DNA of 64,000 bases from Callaeas wilsoni (Eukaryota > Chordata > Aves > Passeriformes > Callaeidae): contig VWPU01012239.1 of NCBI GenBank assembly GCA_013398955.1, positions 62,001 to 126,000 on the forward strand. Direction: 5' to 3'. Of this stretch, positions 55,695-64,000 are shown one piece after another; the stretch's first letter is position 1; each line of letters begins with the position of its first letter. The position numbers and the translations under genes were made by a program. The notes under the pieces were generated by a model that was not told the origin of the DNA, did no database searches, and saw only the letters and a program-made list of their open reading frames with translations.

Positions 55695-58600
55695 ATACTT
55701 AGATGTGCCTGACTTGAGTGTTACCAGTAGAAGTGAAACAAGCACAAGACACCTTCTGCTTCTGTTAGCACCAGGAGCCCCCCTGCCCCAGCAGTCTCAA
55801 CAAGCTCTCTGAGTACCTTCCCCTGGCTTTTCTCTCGTGCCTGGGAGCTCAGCATTTGGCACCTTACGTCCCAGCTGAGTCCAATATATGATGGGATTTG
55901 CTAGTGAATTTAAAAGCAGACTTACAGCCGCACACACTGCGGTCCAGGGGTGGCAAGAGGACTCCACACACAAAATGGCAGCTGGCCTAGGCAAGCCTGT
56001 TCAGTTCCCATGGCAGTACCTGCTGAAAAACTCTCCAGTGACCAGAAAAAGCAGGTCATTCCCACAGAGGCATTTTTCTTACCCTGAAGCCTTGATCCCC
56101 CTATAGAACACTTGTGACCAGAGATGATGTTGGGGGCTGCATTCTGTTACAGCAAACGCTTTCCTGCAGATGTGCGTCCCATTTCGCTTTGGCCTTGCTG
56201 ACACCTCCTTGCATTTGCTTTCTGGGGATGTCTGAGTGATTGAGGGCGAAGGCCTGGCCCCATGCAGCTCTGCCATCTCCCTCGATGGAGTCAGTATTTC
56301 ACCCGTGCTGGCAGTGACAGAGACTGAATGTTAGAGCTGCATGCACAAGCCTTCACAGAAATCAATTCTCACATGCGGCATTAATATTAGAAGTGCTTCT
56401 CTCTCACCTAATTGTTGGCCAGGCACAATAACCTGTGACTAATGGCCGTTCATAGTTATATAGCACGGCCTGATCATAAAAATTTGCCATTAGTCTCTAA
56501 CAACAAAAAATCTCAGGCTGTTAATTGACCAACATGTATTCCTGAGGAAATCAGAGTAATCACATGGATATTCAGTGCACAGAAAAGGAAGGTGCAGCAA
56601 GCTTGTGCATTGCTTTTATGATTCATCTGCTCTGATGTGCTTTTGATTATTTTTTCCTCATGTGAGGCCAGTATTGTAAATCAAAGATTTGAGAAATAAC
56701 CCTGTGCTTGAAGTGACCCGAATTAAAAGCCAATTGCCACCTTTCTTCTCTTACTAGGCAGCCGTCCATTTCTGTGCAGGAGCAGACATGTGTTAGAGGC
56801 TGTCAATACTGCTGCAGGAGCAAAGCAGTGAGCTCATGGACTGCCTCTGCCAATGGCGAAGGTCAGCTACTGGAAAAAGTTACAAAACAGCTATTACAGC
56901 CAGGTATGATCCTGCAGAAGGGCCTTCATTGAGAACTGGTATTCTTTGCTCATTTTTGTGCAGTTCAGTGAGACTCTGCCCTGGAAAACAGCTTTTCCTT
57001 CTCAAAACAAGGACAGCAAGATTTGTGCAGGTCGGTTTGGGGGTTGGGATTTATTTTTTTGGCCGTTCAAGTTTTTCTGTTGTAAAATTCCCTTTATGTT
57101 GACAAATGGGGATCATTCCGGAAAACGGTTGGGACAGCTTGTCTATGTGGTAGATTTTCTTCTCCTTCCCTACCCTTAAAGCATTACAGGAGCTTGGGTA
57201 ACACTCTTCCTGGCTGACACGAAGGGCAGAGGCACCAGTCTGGTAGGGAGGATGCAGTGCCACCATTGCAGCCCAAGGAATTCCCAGCCCTTACCTAAAC
57301 ATGGGGACCCTCTGGCACCTCTGCTCTGGTCAGCAGCCTTCACTGTAGGACACAGGCTGGGATCTAGTAACAATTTTAATGAGAAGAGCTCAGAAAAGTT
57401 ATTAGTGACTCTAGGAGAAAAGCAAGTGAGGAGACCATAAATCAGGCCATCAGATGAATTCAGAAGGCACTAGTAAAATCAGAGCTTCCAATAAATTTCA
57501 TTTCAGGCAGAGTAGAAACAGTTTCTCAGTTGAGAGTTCAGGACAGATTATAATTTCAGATGTGTGTCAGGCTAATGCAATGTGCCTATGAAAATGTTTG
57601 CAAGCAGGCAGCAATGGCTGGACCAGAGTCAGGCCCTCTCACCAGCTGAACTTTAGTAGGGTTGAATAAAAAGGCGAGAATCTCTACTTCTCTGAGCAAA
57701 GCTGAATCTAATTAAATATTTAATGTGGTTTTTTTCTCCCAAATCCTTTGCTTTCTTGCTCTTTCATACTGTGGTATGATGACATTTGAACAACAAATGC
57801 AGTCTTGGTACGTTGGTCTCCTGGTACTGCTTTTTATATGAAAAGCTTGCACATCCCAGCTGAAGTCCAGATGCTGCATTTATGAGGTATTTTGTCATGA
57901 TCAATTTTTTAAAAATATTTGTCCATGCCATGAAATTAATAGGCACCTGGGGAAATACCAACCAACTCTTCCCTACTCCTGCAAATACTAACCTTTCCCA
58001 GATGGGAAGGTATTTCTCTTTCCCTTTATTTACCTGCAAGATGTCCTTGCTAGTGCTCAGAATCACAGAGAGAGAAGGAAGTGTTGAGAAGAAAACGCTA
58101 CAAACAGACCAGCTGCACTAAACCCACTGCATTCTGAGGAGCCATTTACTGCATAAACCCTGCATAATCTTCCCAGGGTCACAGAGTGAGTCATTAGCAA
58201 GACAGCACTAAGACAGAGGCATCCTGATTTTTCTAACTACTCTGATTACTTTAAGACCCCAATTTAAAAGGCCATAGGTTTGTTCTGGCAGTGCAGTCAT
58301 AGAGATAACTACTCACGGCTTTACAAATTGGTTTTCTTGCAATCATCTCACTAGCACAGGCCTGCAGCCCTTTGGTGTTTTGTCTGTGTTCTGTTTAAAA
58401 CTATTTTTTCTACAAAACCCAAAGCAAGCCGGAGTCGAGCAGGAGCCTCTTCTCTGCCCTCCTGTGCCCACAGCTGCCCTGCCCCACATCTCACAGCGCT
58501 GGGACCTCCCCTTGCTGGGGTGACCCTGCCCGCATCAAGCACCCTTCATATGCTCCTTTAGCAGCTGTGGCTTCGGATTGTTCTTCAAGAGAGACCTTAG

Positions 58601-59890
58601 GATGCTTAAAACCAACTGGCTGACCCAGGAAAGCATTGGAGGAGAAAAACTCTGTTGCTTTCTTGCTAACCTCTTCCTTGTTGCTGCAGTTCCCTTTCAG
58701 AATGGAGCTTCTGTAGGTGGCTGCTTTGGCACCGTCATTGGATACAAGCCCTCTCTATTTGTGAAGGGAGAGTTTTCCTGTACTCCTTATTCTAACAAAT
58801 TGTTAATATTTATTTGCATGGACTTCTGTGGTGTTTGCATGCACCAGGTAGCCCAACAGAGTATGTTGGGAGAGATGATGGTCTGGCTACACCCATCCAG
58901 CCACCACATCACTCTGGTTAAGGGAAGGCTGGTTTAATACAGACCAAACCATGGAACTCCAGAAAATAGTCGCTTGACACATTTTAGATAAAACAGAGAT
59001 GTTTTCTGAACAAAAAATATCCCAGGATTTGTGCTACAGATGCACATTTACACAACAGTAAAACAGCTCTTTGTAATTTTCTCGTGATGACCTTTAATGC
59101 CTGGCTGAAGATGGCTCAGGTGGGTACAGCCCCTCCGCAGAGGGAAAGCCTTTAGCCACACTTTGGTGTCAAAGACATAGTTAATTATAATGAGAGCTGT
59201 ATGTGTTTGATGCTTCATTTCATATATAAAGACATCCAATGAAGAAAACCCCATACCAGTAAAAAAAGAGAAATTTTCTTTGGCACTAGGAAAATATATA
59301 TTGAGCCATTATAGGTTTGGACCTTTTTGAGTACCACCATATTTCTTTTTCCTTCAGAATTTTGTTTTCTAAGATACAATAGGTGCCATCATAGTGTTAT
59401 AACATGCACAGTAATTTAAAATGATTAATACTTTGACAGTATAATCTTGTAAAAATCGTTTTTATCCACTATCTAAAATCAACTTTTAATTAAAAGAATG
59501 TTATATTTGTTTTCTGATACTAAATTACCTTGATTATTTTAAAATCGTGTGGGATGTTGGCACGTACTAAATATACAGCAGGTATTTTTCTGTTGGGCTT
59601 TAACTGTCTGCCTGAAATGTGAGTCTCAATTATTAAGCATTAATAAATATTTAGGAATGCCCTGCTATGTGAGTCAGCAATTAATTTGGCCAGGAATTAG
59701 CTCTGTCTTTTGTAATCTACATTGTAGAAGGAGCACACTACCTTCTTTCAAAACTGTACTATATTTGCAAAAATTGGTATTTTTTTAACCTTAATAAGAA
59801 ATGTTTGCAGGAACCAGAGCGTAGCTGAGACCTGCATCGAGCTGCAGGGATCAGCTGCAGGGCGTGGTGTTGGTGTTGACTGGGCAGCCC
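55695..59890. other. Intergenic DNA between the CR1 fragment and the minisatellite
   Basis: AT-rich unique DNA with one possible MIR remnant (58,165). ORFs reach 119 codons (58,578-58,937, plus) with no recognised motif. The SEMA6D transcript could extend into the rightmost part if the distal poly(A) site is further out than inferred, but the intervening GC-rich repeat argues against this. Confidence 0.7.
58165..58245 (-). repeat. Possible MIR-like SINE remnant, reverse orientation
   Basis: The segment cccagggtcacagagtgagt followed by gacagaggcatcctga resembles the reverse complement of the MIR core (aaggtcacacagc, then a gcagagcc-type segment). Divergence is high and boundaries are approximate. 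Confidence 0.4.
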
Positions 59891-60552
59891 TGACTGCACC
59901 GAGCCCTGCCCGGCGCGGTGGTCCCCGGCTGCACCGAGCCGTGCCCCGCGCGCTGGTGCGCGCCTGCACGGTGCCCTGGCCTGTTCGGGTCTCTGCCCCG
60001 CTCGCTGGTTCCCGCCTGCACCGAGACCTGCCCCGCCCGCGGGTTCCCGACTGCACCGAGCCCGGCCCCGCTCGCTGGTTCCTCTGACTGCACCGCGCCC
60101 TGCCCTGTTCGTGTCTCTGCCCCGCGCGCTGGTTCCTGACTGCACCGCGCCCTGCCCTGTTCGTGTCTCTGCCCCGCGCGCTGGTTCCTGACTGCACCGC
60201 GCCCTGCCCTGTTCGTGTCTCTGCCCCGCGCGCTGGTTCCTGACTGCACCGCGCCCTGCCCTGTTCGTGTCTCTGCCCCGCGCGCTGGTTCCTGACTGCA
60301 CCGCGCCCTGCCCTGTTCGTGTCTCTGCCCCGCGCGCTGGTTCCTGACTGCACCGCGCCCTGCCCTGTTCGTGTCTCTGCCCCGCGCGCTGGTTCCTGAC
60401 TGCACCGCGCCCTGCCCTGTTCGTGTCTCTGCCCCGCGCGCTGGTTCCTGACTGCACCGCGCCCTGCCCTGTTCGTGTCTCTGCCCCGCGCGCTGGTTCC
60501 TGACTGCACCGCGCCCTGCCCTGTTCGTGTCTCTGCCCCGCACGCTGGTTCC
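59891..60552. repeat. GC-rich minisatellite: 52-bp units with a diverged head of 35-37-bp units
   Basis: Unit starts fall at 59,891, 59,926, 59,961, 60,013, 60,048 and 60,085, giving lengths 35, 35, 52, 35 and 37 bp. Nine 52-bp units follow from 60,085 to 60,552. Eight of the nine read identically, and the ninth has one G-to-A change at a CpG (60,542). Long units differ from short ones by an insert of about 17 bp beginning ctgttcg. Each 52-bp unit carries six CpGs. On the minus strand the unit contains no stop codon in any phase, and 52 is not a multiple of three, so all three frames stay open and rotate through the same three peptide phases. Confidence 0.95.
60085..60552. repeat. Homogeneous core array, nine copies of a 52-bp unit
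   Basis: This is the homogeneous portion of the minisatellite, with consecutive units spaced exactly 52 bp apart. Near-identity among copies points to recent expansion or ongoing homogenisation, so copy number is likely to vary between individuals and could be collapsed in an assembly. Confidence 0.95.
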
Positions 60553-60780
60553 TCCGACGCTTTGCGTTTACCTCAGGAGGCCGAAAGGCACCGTCAGTCC
60601 CCGGCTCCGGCGCAGGGACACGCAGCTGGGCGCGGCTGAAGAGGACACCGAGCACCCTGGCGCGTTCAGCCCCAGCTCCGCAGGTCCCGTAGGGCCGGGG
60701 AGCGGCCGAGGGCTCGGCGCCCTCCTCCCAGAGCTGCCGAAGGCAAGCAGAGATTCTCCCCTAGGTAACCCCGCATCACA
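60541..60780. other. CpG-rich block between the minisatellite and the SEMA6D 3' end
   Basis: I count about 24 CpG dinucleotides in 240 bp of GC-rich sequence, whereas neighbouring DNA above 60,790 is AT-rich with few CpGs. It overlaps the last minisatellite unit by a few bases. A plus-strand splice-donor-like AG|GTAA sits at 60,763-60,768. No TATA box or convincing ORF was seen. It could be a small CpG island with promoter activity for a noncoding transcript, or GC-rich DNA linked to the repeat. Confidence 0.5.
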
Positions 60781-60823
60781 TCTGCGCTAATAATGAAATT
60801 ACACGCTCTGTACATGGGAATAT

Positions 60824-60829
60824 TTTATT
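60824..60829 (-). promoter_or_regulatory. Candidate distal polyadenylation signal (AATAAA) for SEMA6D
   Basis: TTTATT on the plus strand reads AATAAA on the minus strand. It is the last such hexamer before the sequence turns CpG-rich. Cleavage 10-30 nt downstream would fall near 60,800-60,815. Further minus-strand AATAAA hexamers lie upstream at 61,032-61,027 and 61,386-61,381. Confidence 0.55.
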
Positions 60830-60868
60830 TTGACTTTACATGCGGTGTTAAAAACCCAAAGAACGTAT

Positions 60869-60876
60869 TATTTACA
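60869..60876 (-). promoter_or_regulatory. Second Pumilio-type element (TGTAAATA), close to the distal poly(A) signal
   Basis: Another exact minus-strand TGTAAATA lies about 40 nt upstream of the candidate distal AATAAA. It would be present only in the long 3' UTR isoform. Confidence 0.35.
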
Positions 60877-61979
60877 CATCCACAATACAAGTTTACAAGA
60901 TATCTATACATGTTAAAGTACTCTATAGTAATAGAGCAGCTTCATTTAAGGGTTACTTTTTTTTATGCCGTACCATTAAAAAAGATACAATCTGCGTTTA
61001 CCTTTGCACAAATGGATAAAGCATCTTTTATTATTAAATTAACAGAATAAGGACTAGGTTGAATGTTAGAAATTTCAACATAAATACTGAGAGAACTCAC
61101 ATTACCATCTACAAGGCAGCACAATGTTACAGGAGGTTATCAGGGTTCACATACATTTATCTTCCGGGTCACACAAGTCTGTATTAATATTTGTAAAGTG
61201 AATTCGGATCAGTTTGTGTCTTCTGACAACTGAGTACATTTTAATAGTTATTAATCTGTAGTGTTTTAGTTGCAAGACAGAAGTGTTTAGGAAGAAAGAT
61301 CATTGATTTTTTGGATCCAGAGGTCTCAGGAAATAAATGTCCCTTACAGCCTTACAAGAAAAAAATGACTACTTCTATCCTTTATTCTTTGTTCTGGAAC
61401 AGAGATCCAGTTTTTAGTGACTAACCTTTTCTCCCCTTTGAACACATAATATAAATCTCCACCGTCTCTGAAATCCATTGCAGTTATTTGTCCCACTAAT
61501 TCATGAATATTCCTCTGCCATGGTTATTTCTATAGTTATGTTCAATAAACAATGTGGTAGTGTGTAGTTTGCAAGCTAAAATAGCCATCTGTGTTGAACA
61601 TCAGCTGCAAGTGGATACTGTAAACCCTACTAAATAGCTTACACAACTTTAGCAGGTGTTCCATTACCCTAGAAACCTCATTTGATTTCACATTATAACT
61701 GTTTGATCCTTCAGAGAGCTGGAGTGGAATGTTTATCATGGTAAGGTGATTTAATGCTGCTGTCTTCTTGGATTGTAGGCTGCCTTTAGTTACCATTAAT
61801 TATTCTTGTGTTTTATCTTTTTTTTTTTTTTGGGTGCTGTTGAGAGGTTTTACAACTGGCACTCGGGAGATATGTGCTATAGTGAGAACACTTGACAGAT
61901 TTAATTTTTTTTTTTAGTACTTTTATCATTTGCATGAATAAGGCACAAAATGCACAGATTCAGGTAAACTCACACATAA

Positions 61980-61987
61980 TATTTACA
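61980..61987 (-). promoter_or_regulatory. Pumilio-type element (TGTAAATA) in the SEMA6D 3' UTR
   Basis: The minus strand reads TGTAAATA, an exact match to the UGUANAUA core bound by PUM proteins, which destabilise or repress mRNAs. It lies on the mRNA-sense strand of the inferred 3' UTR. A chance match is possible in AT-rich sequence. Confidence 0.35.
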
Positions 61988-62118
61988 GAATATTGTCATT
62001 ACCTGCATGACTTTGGAAAAAAAAACAAACCTTACTTTACACAACAAAAACAAATTGATTGCACTACTGTTGAGTTTTCACAGACTGCTTCTGCCAGGCC
62101 AATTAATGTTTCTCCTTT

Positions 62119-62124
62119 TTTATT
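62119..62124 (-). promoter_or_regulatory. Candidate proximal polyadenylation signal (AATAAA)
   Basis: A minus-strand AATAAA lies about 1.1 kb downstream of the SEMA6D stop, within the inferred 3' UTR. Use of it would give a short 3' UTR isoform. Only the hexamer is seen; no downstream element was established. Confidence 0.3.
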
Positions 62125-62597
62125 GACAAGAGTCTATCAGTGTGTAGGGCGTTATTAAATGCAACAAAAACGTGACCTTCTCCAGTTACACAGGCGTTTG
62201 CCGAGTGAACTGACTATTAGCTGCCCTCAGCGAGAAGTACAGGGGCTCAAGTTCACAGTGGCCAGGTAGTGGATGGAGGCACTGTGGAAACACAGCAAAA
62301 CTCCCCCGTTCCAGCCCAAAACACCAGATTTGAAATGCACAGCTCTGAATCAATAGCAGCATAACAGAGTTATGAAGAATTGAACGTATCTGCACTCTTG
62401 GACTGGGTGACTGTTTCATCCAGGCGTTCCCCTCAGAAGGCTGTCAGAGATGCGCAGTTCATCCTTAGCTGGCTCCGAGCTGAACCCAGCGGGCTGCAGA
62501 AGGCAGAGTCATCTGTTTGTTCAGTCATGCTCAATGTAAACAATTCCATAGCATAAAAGATGCAATGGGAATCTAAGTACATCCTAGTGTGTACAGT

Positions 62598-62624
62598 ACA
62601 CACACACATCCACACACACGCACA
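62598..62624. repeat. CA/TG dinucleotide microsatellite in the 3' UTR
   Basis: An interrupted (CA)n run on the plus strand would be a UG-rich run in the SEMA6D mRNA. UG repeats can bind CELF and TDP-43 family proteins. It is short and interrupted by TC and CG steps. Confidence 0.7.
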
Positions 62625-63201
62625 GCTTTATCTGTGGCAAAAACAAAATGCCACACACATGGAGAGAAAAAAATAATAATGCTACAGTTGGGCCAGAGAC
62701 TTAATTCCAGCAAATTGATTATTAACCCAGCTATTCATTGAGACATTACCATTTTCTGACATTTGTGCAAGAGGCAAGGTGAATGCATACATAGTAAAAT
62801 GTTCACATTTAATGGGAATGACCACACTTAATGGCAGTCTAAAATGGAACCCATTTTTCAAGTATTTGCTTACTGATTTTTTCCCAACAACTGTTGTTTA
62901 GCTATTTAGAACAGTAACGTAGCCCCCACCCCATTGTGCTACATGTCTCCTTAGCTCCAAACAAAAGAAATGTAATGACCAGCACTTTCCTTTGTTTTTT
63001 TTTGTGTTTGCTCATAGCAAGTACATGAAGTCTTGCTACAGCTACATGTGGCAAGACACAGATGTTGCTCAAGTAAAGACAGTTTCTTTGGCCACTTTGT
63101 TCTTCTTGATAACAAGCAAGTCTCTGCCTTATGTGTCTACCACAACATCATCTCACAACCTGTACAGGTCAATGCCACACTCATTTTAGCACAGACATGT
63201 C

Positions 63202-64000
63202 CTAGTAGCTGTATTTGTTCAGTGGTCTGACTGACGTCGTCTGAGGGACGAATGAGGGTTTTGGTGGCACGTCGGGTTTTAGGGAGGGTGTCCTCTTTAT
63301 TCCTGTACGAGGCAGGGTGCCGTTGCTCGTGTAGCTGCTTTGCCTGGACAAGGAAGGCTGGAGGTGAACGCTGACAGGTGTCCCTTGCATGTAGTCCATC
63401 TTTGTGCCTGCCGTGGGACCCATGTACCCCCCACGATTAATACTTGGCTGTCTGGATAACAAAACACCATTTGGTGAGTTTAAGTTTTTAGGAAGGGCAG
63501 ATATTGAGTGCCTCTGTGAAGAATTTTTGTGATAACCCCTCTGCCTTTCCAAAGAGGTCATTGGTACTGCAGGAGTGGTGGGAACGTCCACTCGTTTTGT
63601 GGGACTGTTTCTCGGAAGAGTCGATGGAGGAGAGTATAAAGACGCCTCCCTGTTGGGAACCTTAGGTGGGATCTCAGACATATTGCCCATTGGATCCAGC
63701 ATTAAAGTCTGGTGGGCCACTTGAATATCTCCCATAATTGCTTTGGGATTATTAGTAGTTTCATTTAAGTGTTTCAGAAAATCATTCAGGGTGTTCCTGG
63801 AATCAACAGATCTCCTGTGGTCCCTTTTGCTGGATGATTTTGTAAGTGGATGATCAATATGTTGCATCTTTTTGTCTGCCTTGTGCGCATTAGAATTTGA
63901 GAACGATGTGTTGTAGTCATGGGTAGCATTGGGAAGAACAATAGCACTGGGAATATGTCCATGACTTAGAGGAGAGTGGGGTGGAGGACTAGAAGGAAAA
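63202..64000 (-). CDS. SEMA6D: Semaphorin-6D, C-terminal part of the cytoplasmic tail (partial, 5' end outside window)
   Basis: The minus-strand frame is open from the window edge to a TAG at 63,204-63,202 and encodes 265 residues ending NKYSY. The ATG at 63,867 is internal: 44 in-frame residues precede it, beginning FPSSPPPHSPLSH, and match the SEMA6D tail as I remember it. Visible features are a proline/serine-rich start (fragment residues 1-13), a basic stretch SKRDHRRS (about 57-64), TLPR motifs and a C-terminal PxxP segment with PDVPPKPSF (about 242-250). No transmembrane segment or sema domain is in view; these lie upstream, beyond 64,000. SEMA6D is a single-pass membrane semaphorin that signals through plexin-A receptors. 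Its cytoplasmic tail is reported to bind Abl and Mena/Ena in reverse signalling, which suits the proline-rich motifs. The paralogue SEMA6A has a different C-terminus, so SEMA6D is preferred. No frameshift or internal stop is seen. Confidence 0.95.
   Translation of the reverse strand, partial: FPSSPPPHSPLSHGHIPSAIVLPNATHDYNTSFSNSNAHKADKKMQHIDHPLTKSSSKRDHRRSVDSRNTLNDFLKHLNETTNNPKAIMGDIQVAHQTLMLDPMGNMSEIPPKVPNREASLYSPPSTLPRNSPTKRVDVPTTPAVPMTSLERQRGYHKNSSQRHSISALPKNLNSPNGVLLSRQPSINRGGYMGPTAGTKMDYMQGTPVSVHLQPSLSRQSSYTSNGTLPRTGIKRTPSLKPDVPPKPSFVPQTTSVRPLNKYSY

Larger units (their letters stand above)
60805..63201 (-). other. SEMA6D: Inferred SEMA6D 3' untranslated region
   Basis: This AT-rich stretch follows the SEMA6D stop codon directly and contains no credible coding frame. 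It holds minus-strand AATAAA hexamers, of which the last before the GC-rich block is at 60,829-60,824. A 3' UTR of about 2.4 kb is similar to what I recall for mammalian SEMA6D. Sequence character changes abruptly to CpG-rich DNA just below 60,780, which supports an end near 60,805. The exact cleavage site and any longer or shorter isoforms are inferred, not shown. Confidence 0.65.

Noticed and set aside
59748..60655. Three long minus-strand ORFs (253, 298 and 230 codons) rich in Gly, Arg, Gln and Ala
   Set aside because: All are translations of the 52-bp minisatellite. The unit has no stop on the minus strand and 52 is not divisible by three, so each frame stays open and cycles the same three phases into a 52-residue repeat. 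There is no non-repeat domain.
63865..63867. ATG at 63,867 as the start of a short standalone gene
   Set aside because: The frame continues upstream to the window edge with residues that match the SEMA6D tail, so this methionine is internal.

Overview
This is vertebrate nuclear DNA, almost certainly from a bird. The only protein-coding gene I can support is at the far right, on the minus strand: the last 265 codons of the class 6 transmembrane semaphorin SEMA6D, running off the window edge. The avian call rests on a CR1 retroposon 3' end with its ATTCTGTGATTCTG-type tail (about 55,600-55,694) and on a solo LTR (5,940-6,474) of a family I remember as common in bird genomes. Mammal-type SINE/LINE clutter is absent. 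No bacterial, viral or organellar genes are seen.

Layout, right to left along SEMA6D transcription. The C-terminal coding exon covers 64,000-63,202. An inferred 3' UTR of about 2.4 kb runs to roughly 60,805 and holds several AATAAA signals, two Pumilio-type elements and a CA/TG microsatellite. Just beyond it lies a CpG-rich block (60,541-60,780), followed by a GC-rich minisatellite (59,891-60,552) with nine nearly identical 52-bp units behind a diverged head of 35-37-bp and 52-bp units. The three long minus-strand ORFs over this block (up to 298 codons) are translations of the repeat, not genes.

The remaining ~59.8 kb (1-59,890) looks like the gene desert downstream of SEMA6D. It is mostly AT-rich unique DNA with no ORF that I can tie to a protein family. 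Features inside it are the solo LTR with TG...CA ends and a 6-bp target-site duplication, the CR1 tail, a few possible MIR-like remnants, short tandem duplications (20 bp at 3,490; 16 bp at 14,665; 68 bp at 37,224), poly-T and G/T-rich low-complexity runs, and several GC-richer patches that could be regulatory elements. No tRNA, rRNA, CRISPR array or origin was recognised.

I found no new multi-gene system. The points most worth a second look are the minisatellite/CpG block abutting the SEMA6D 3' end, the well-delimited solo LTR, and the 68-bp duplication that doubles a splice-acceptor-like motif. Family assignments come from memory and pattern reading, with no database search.
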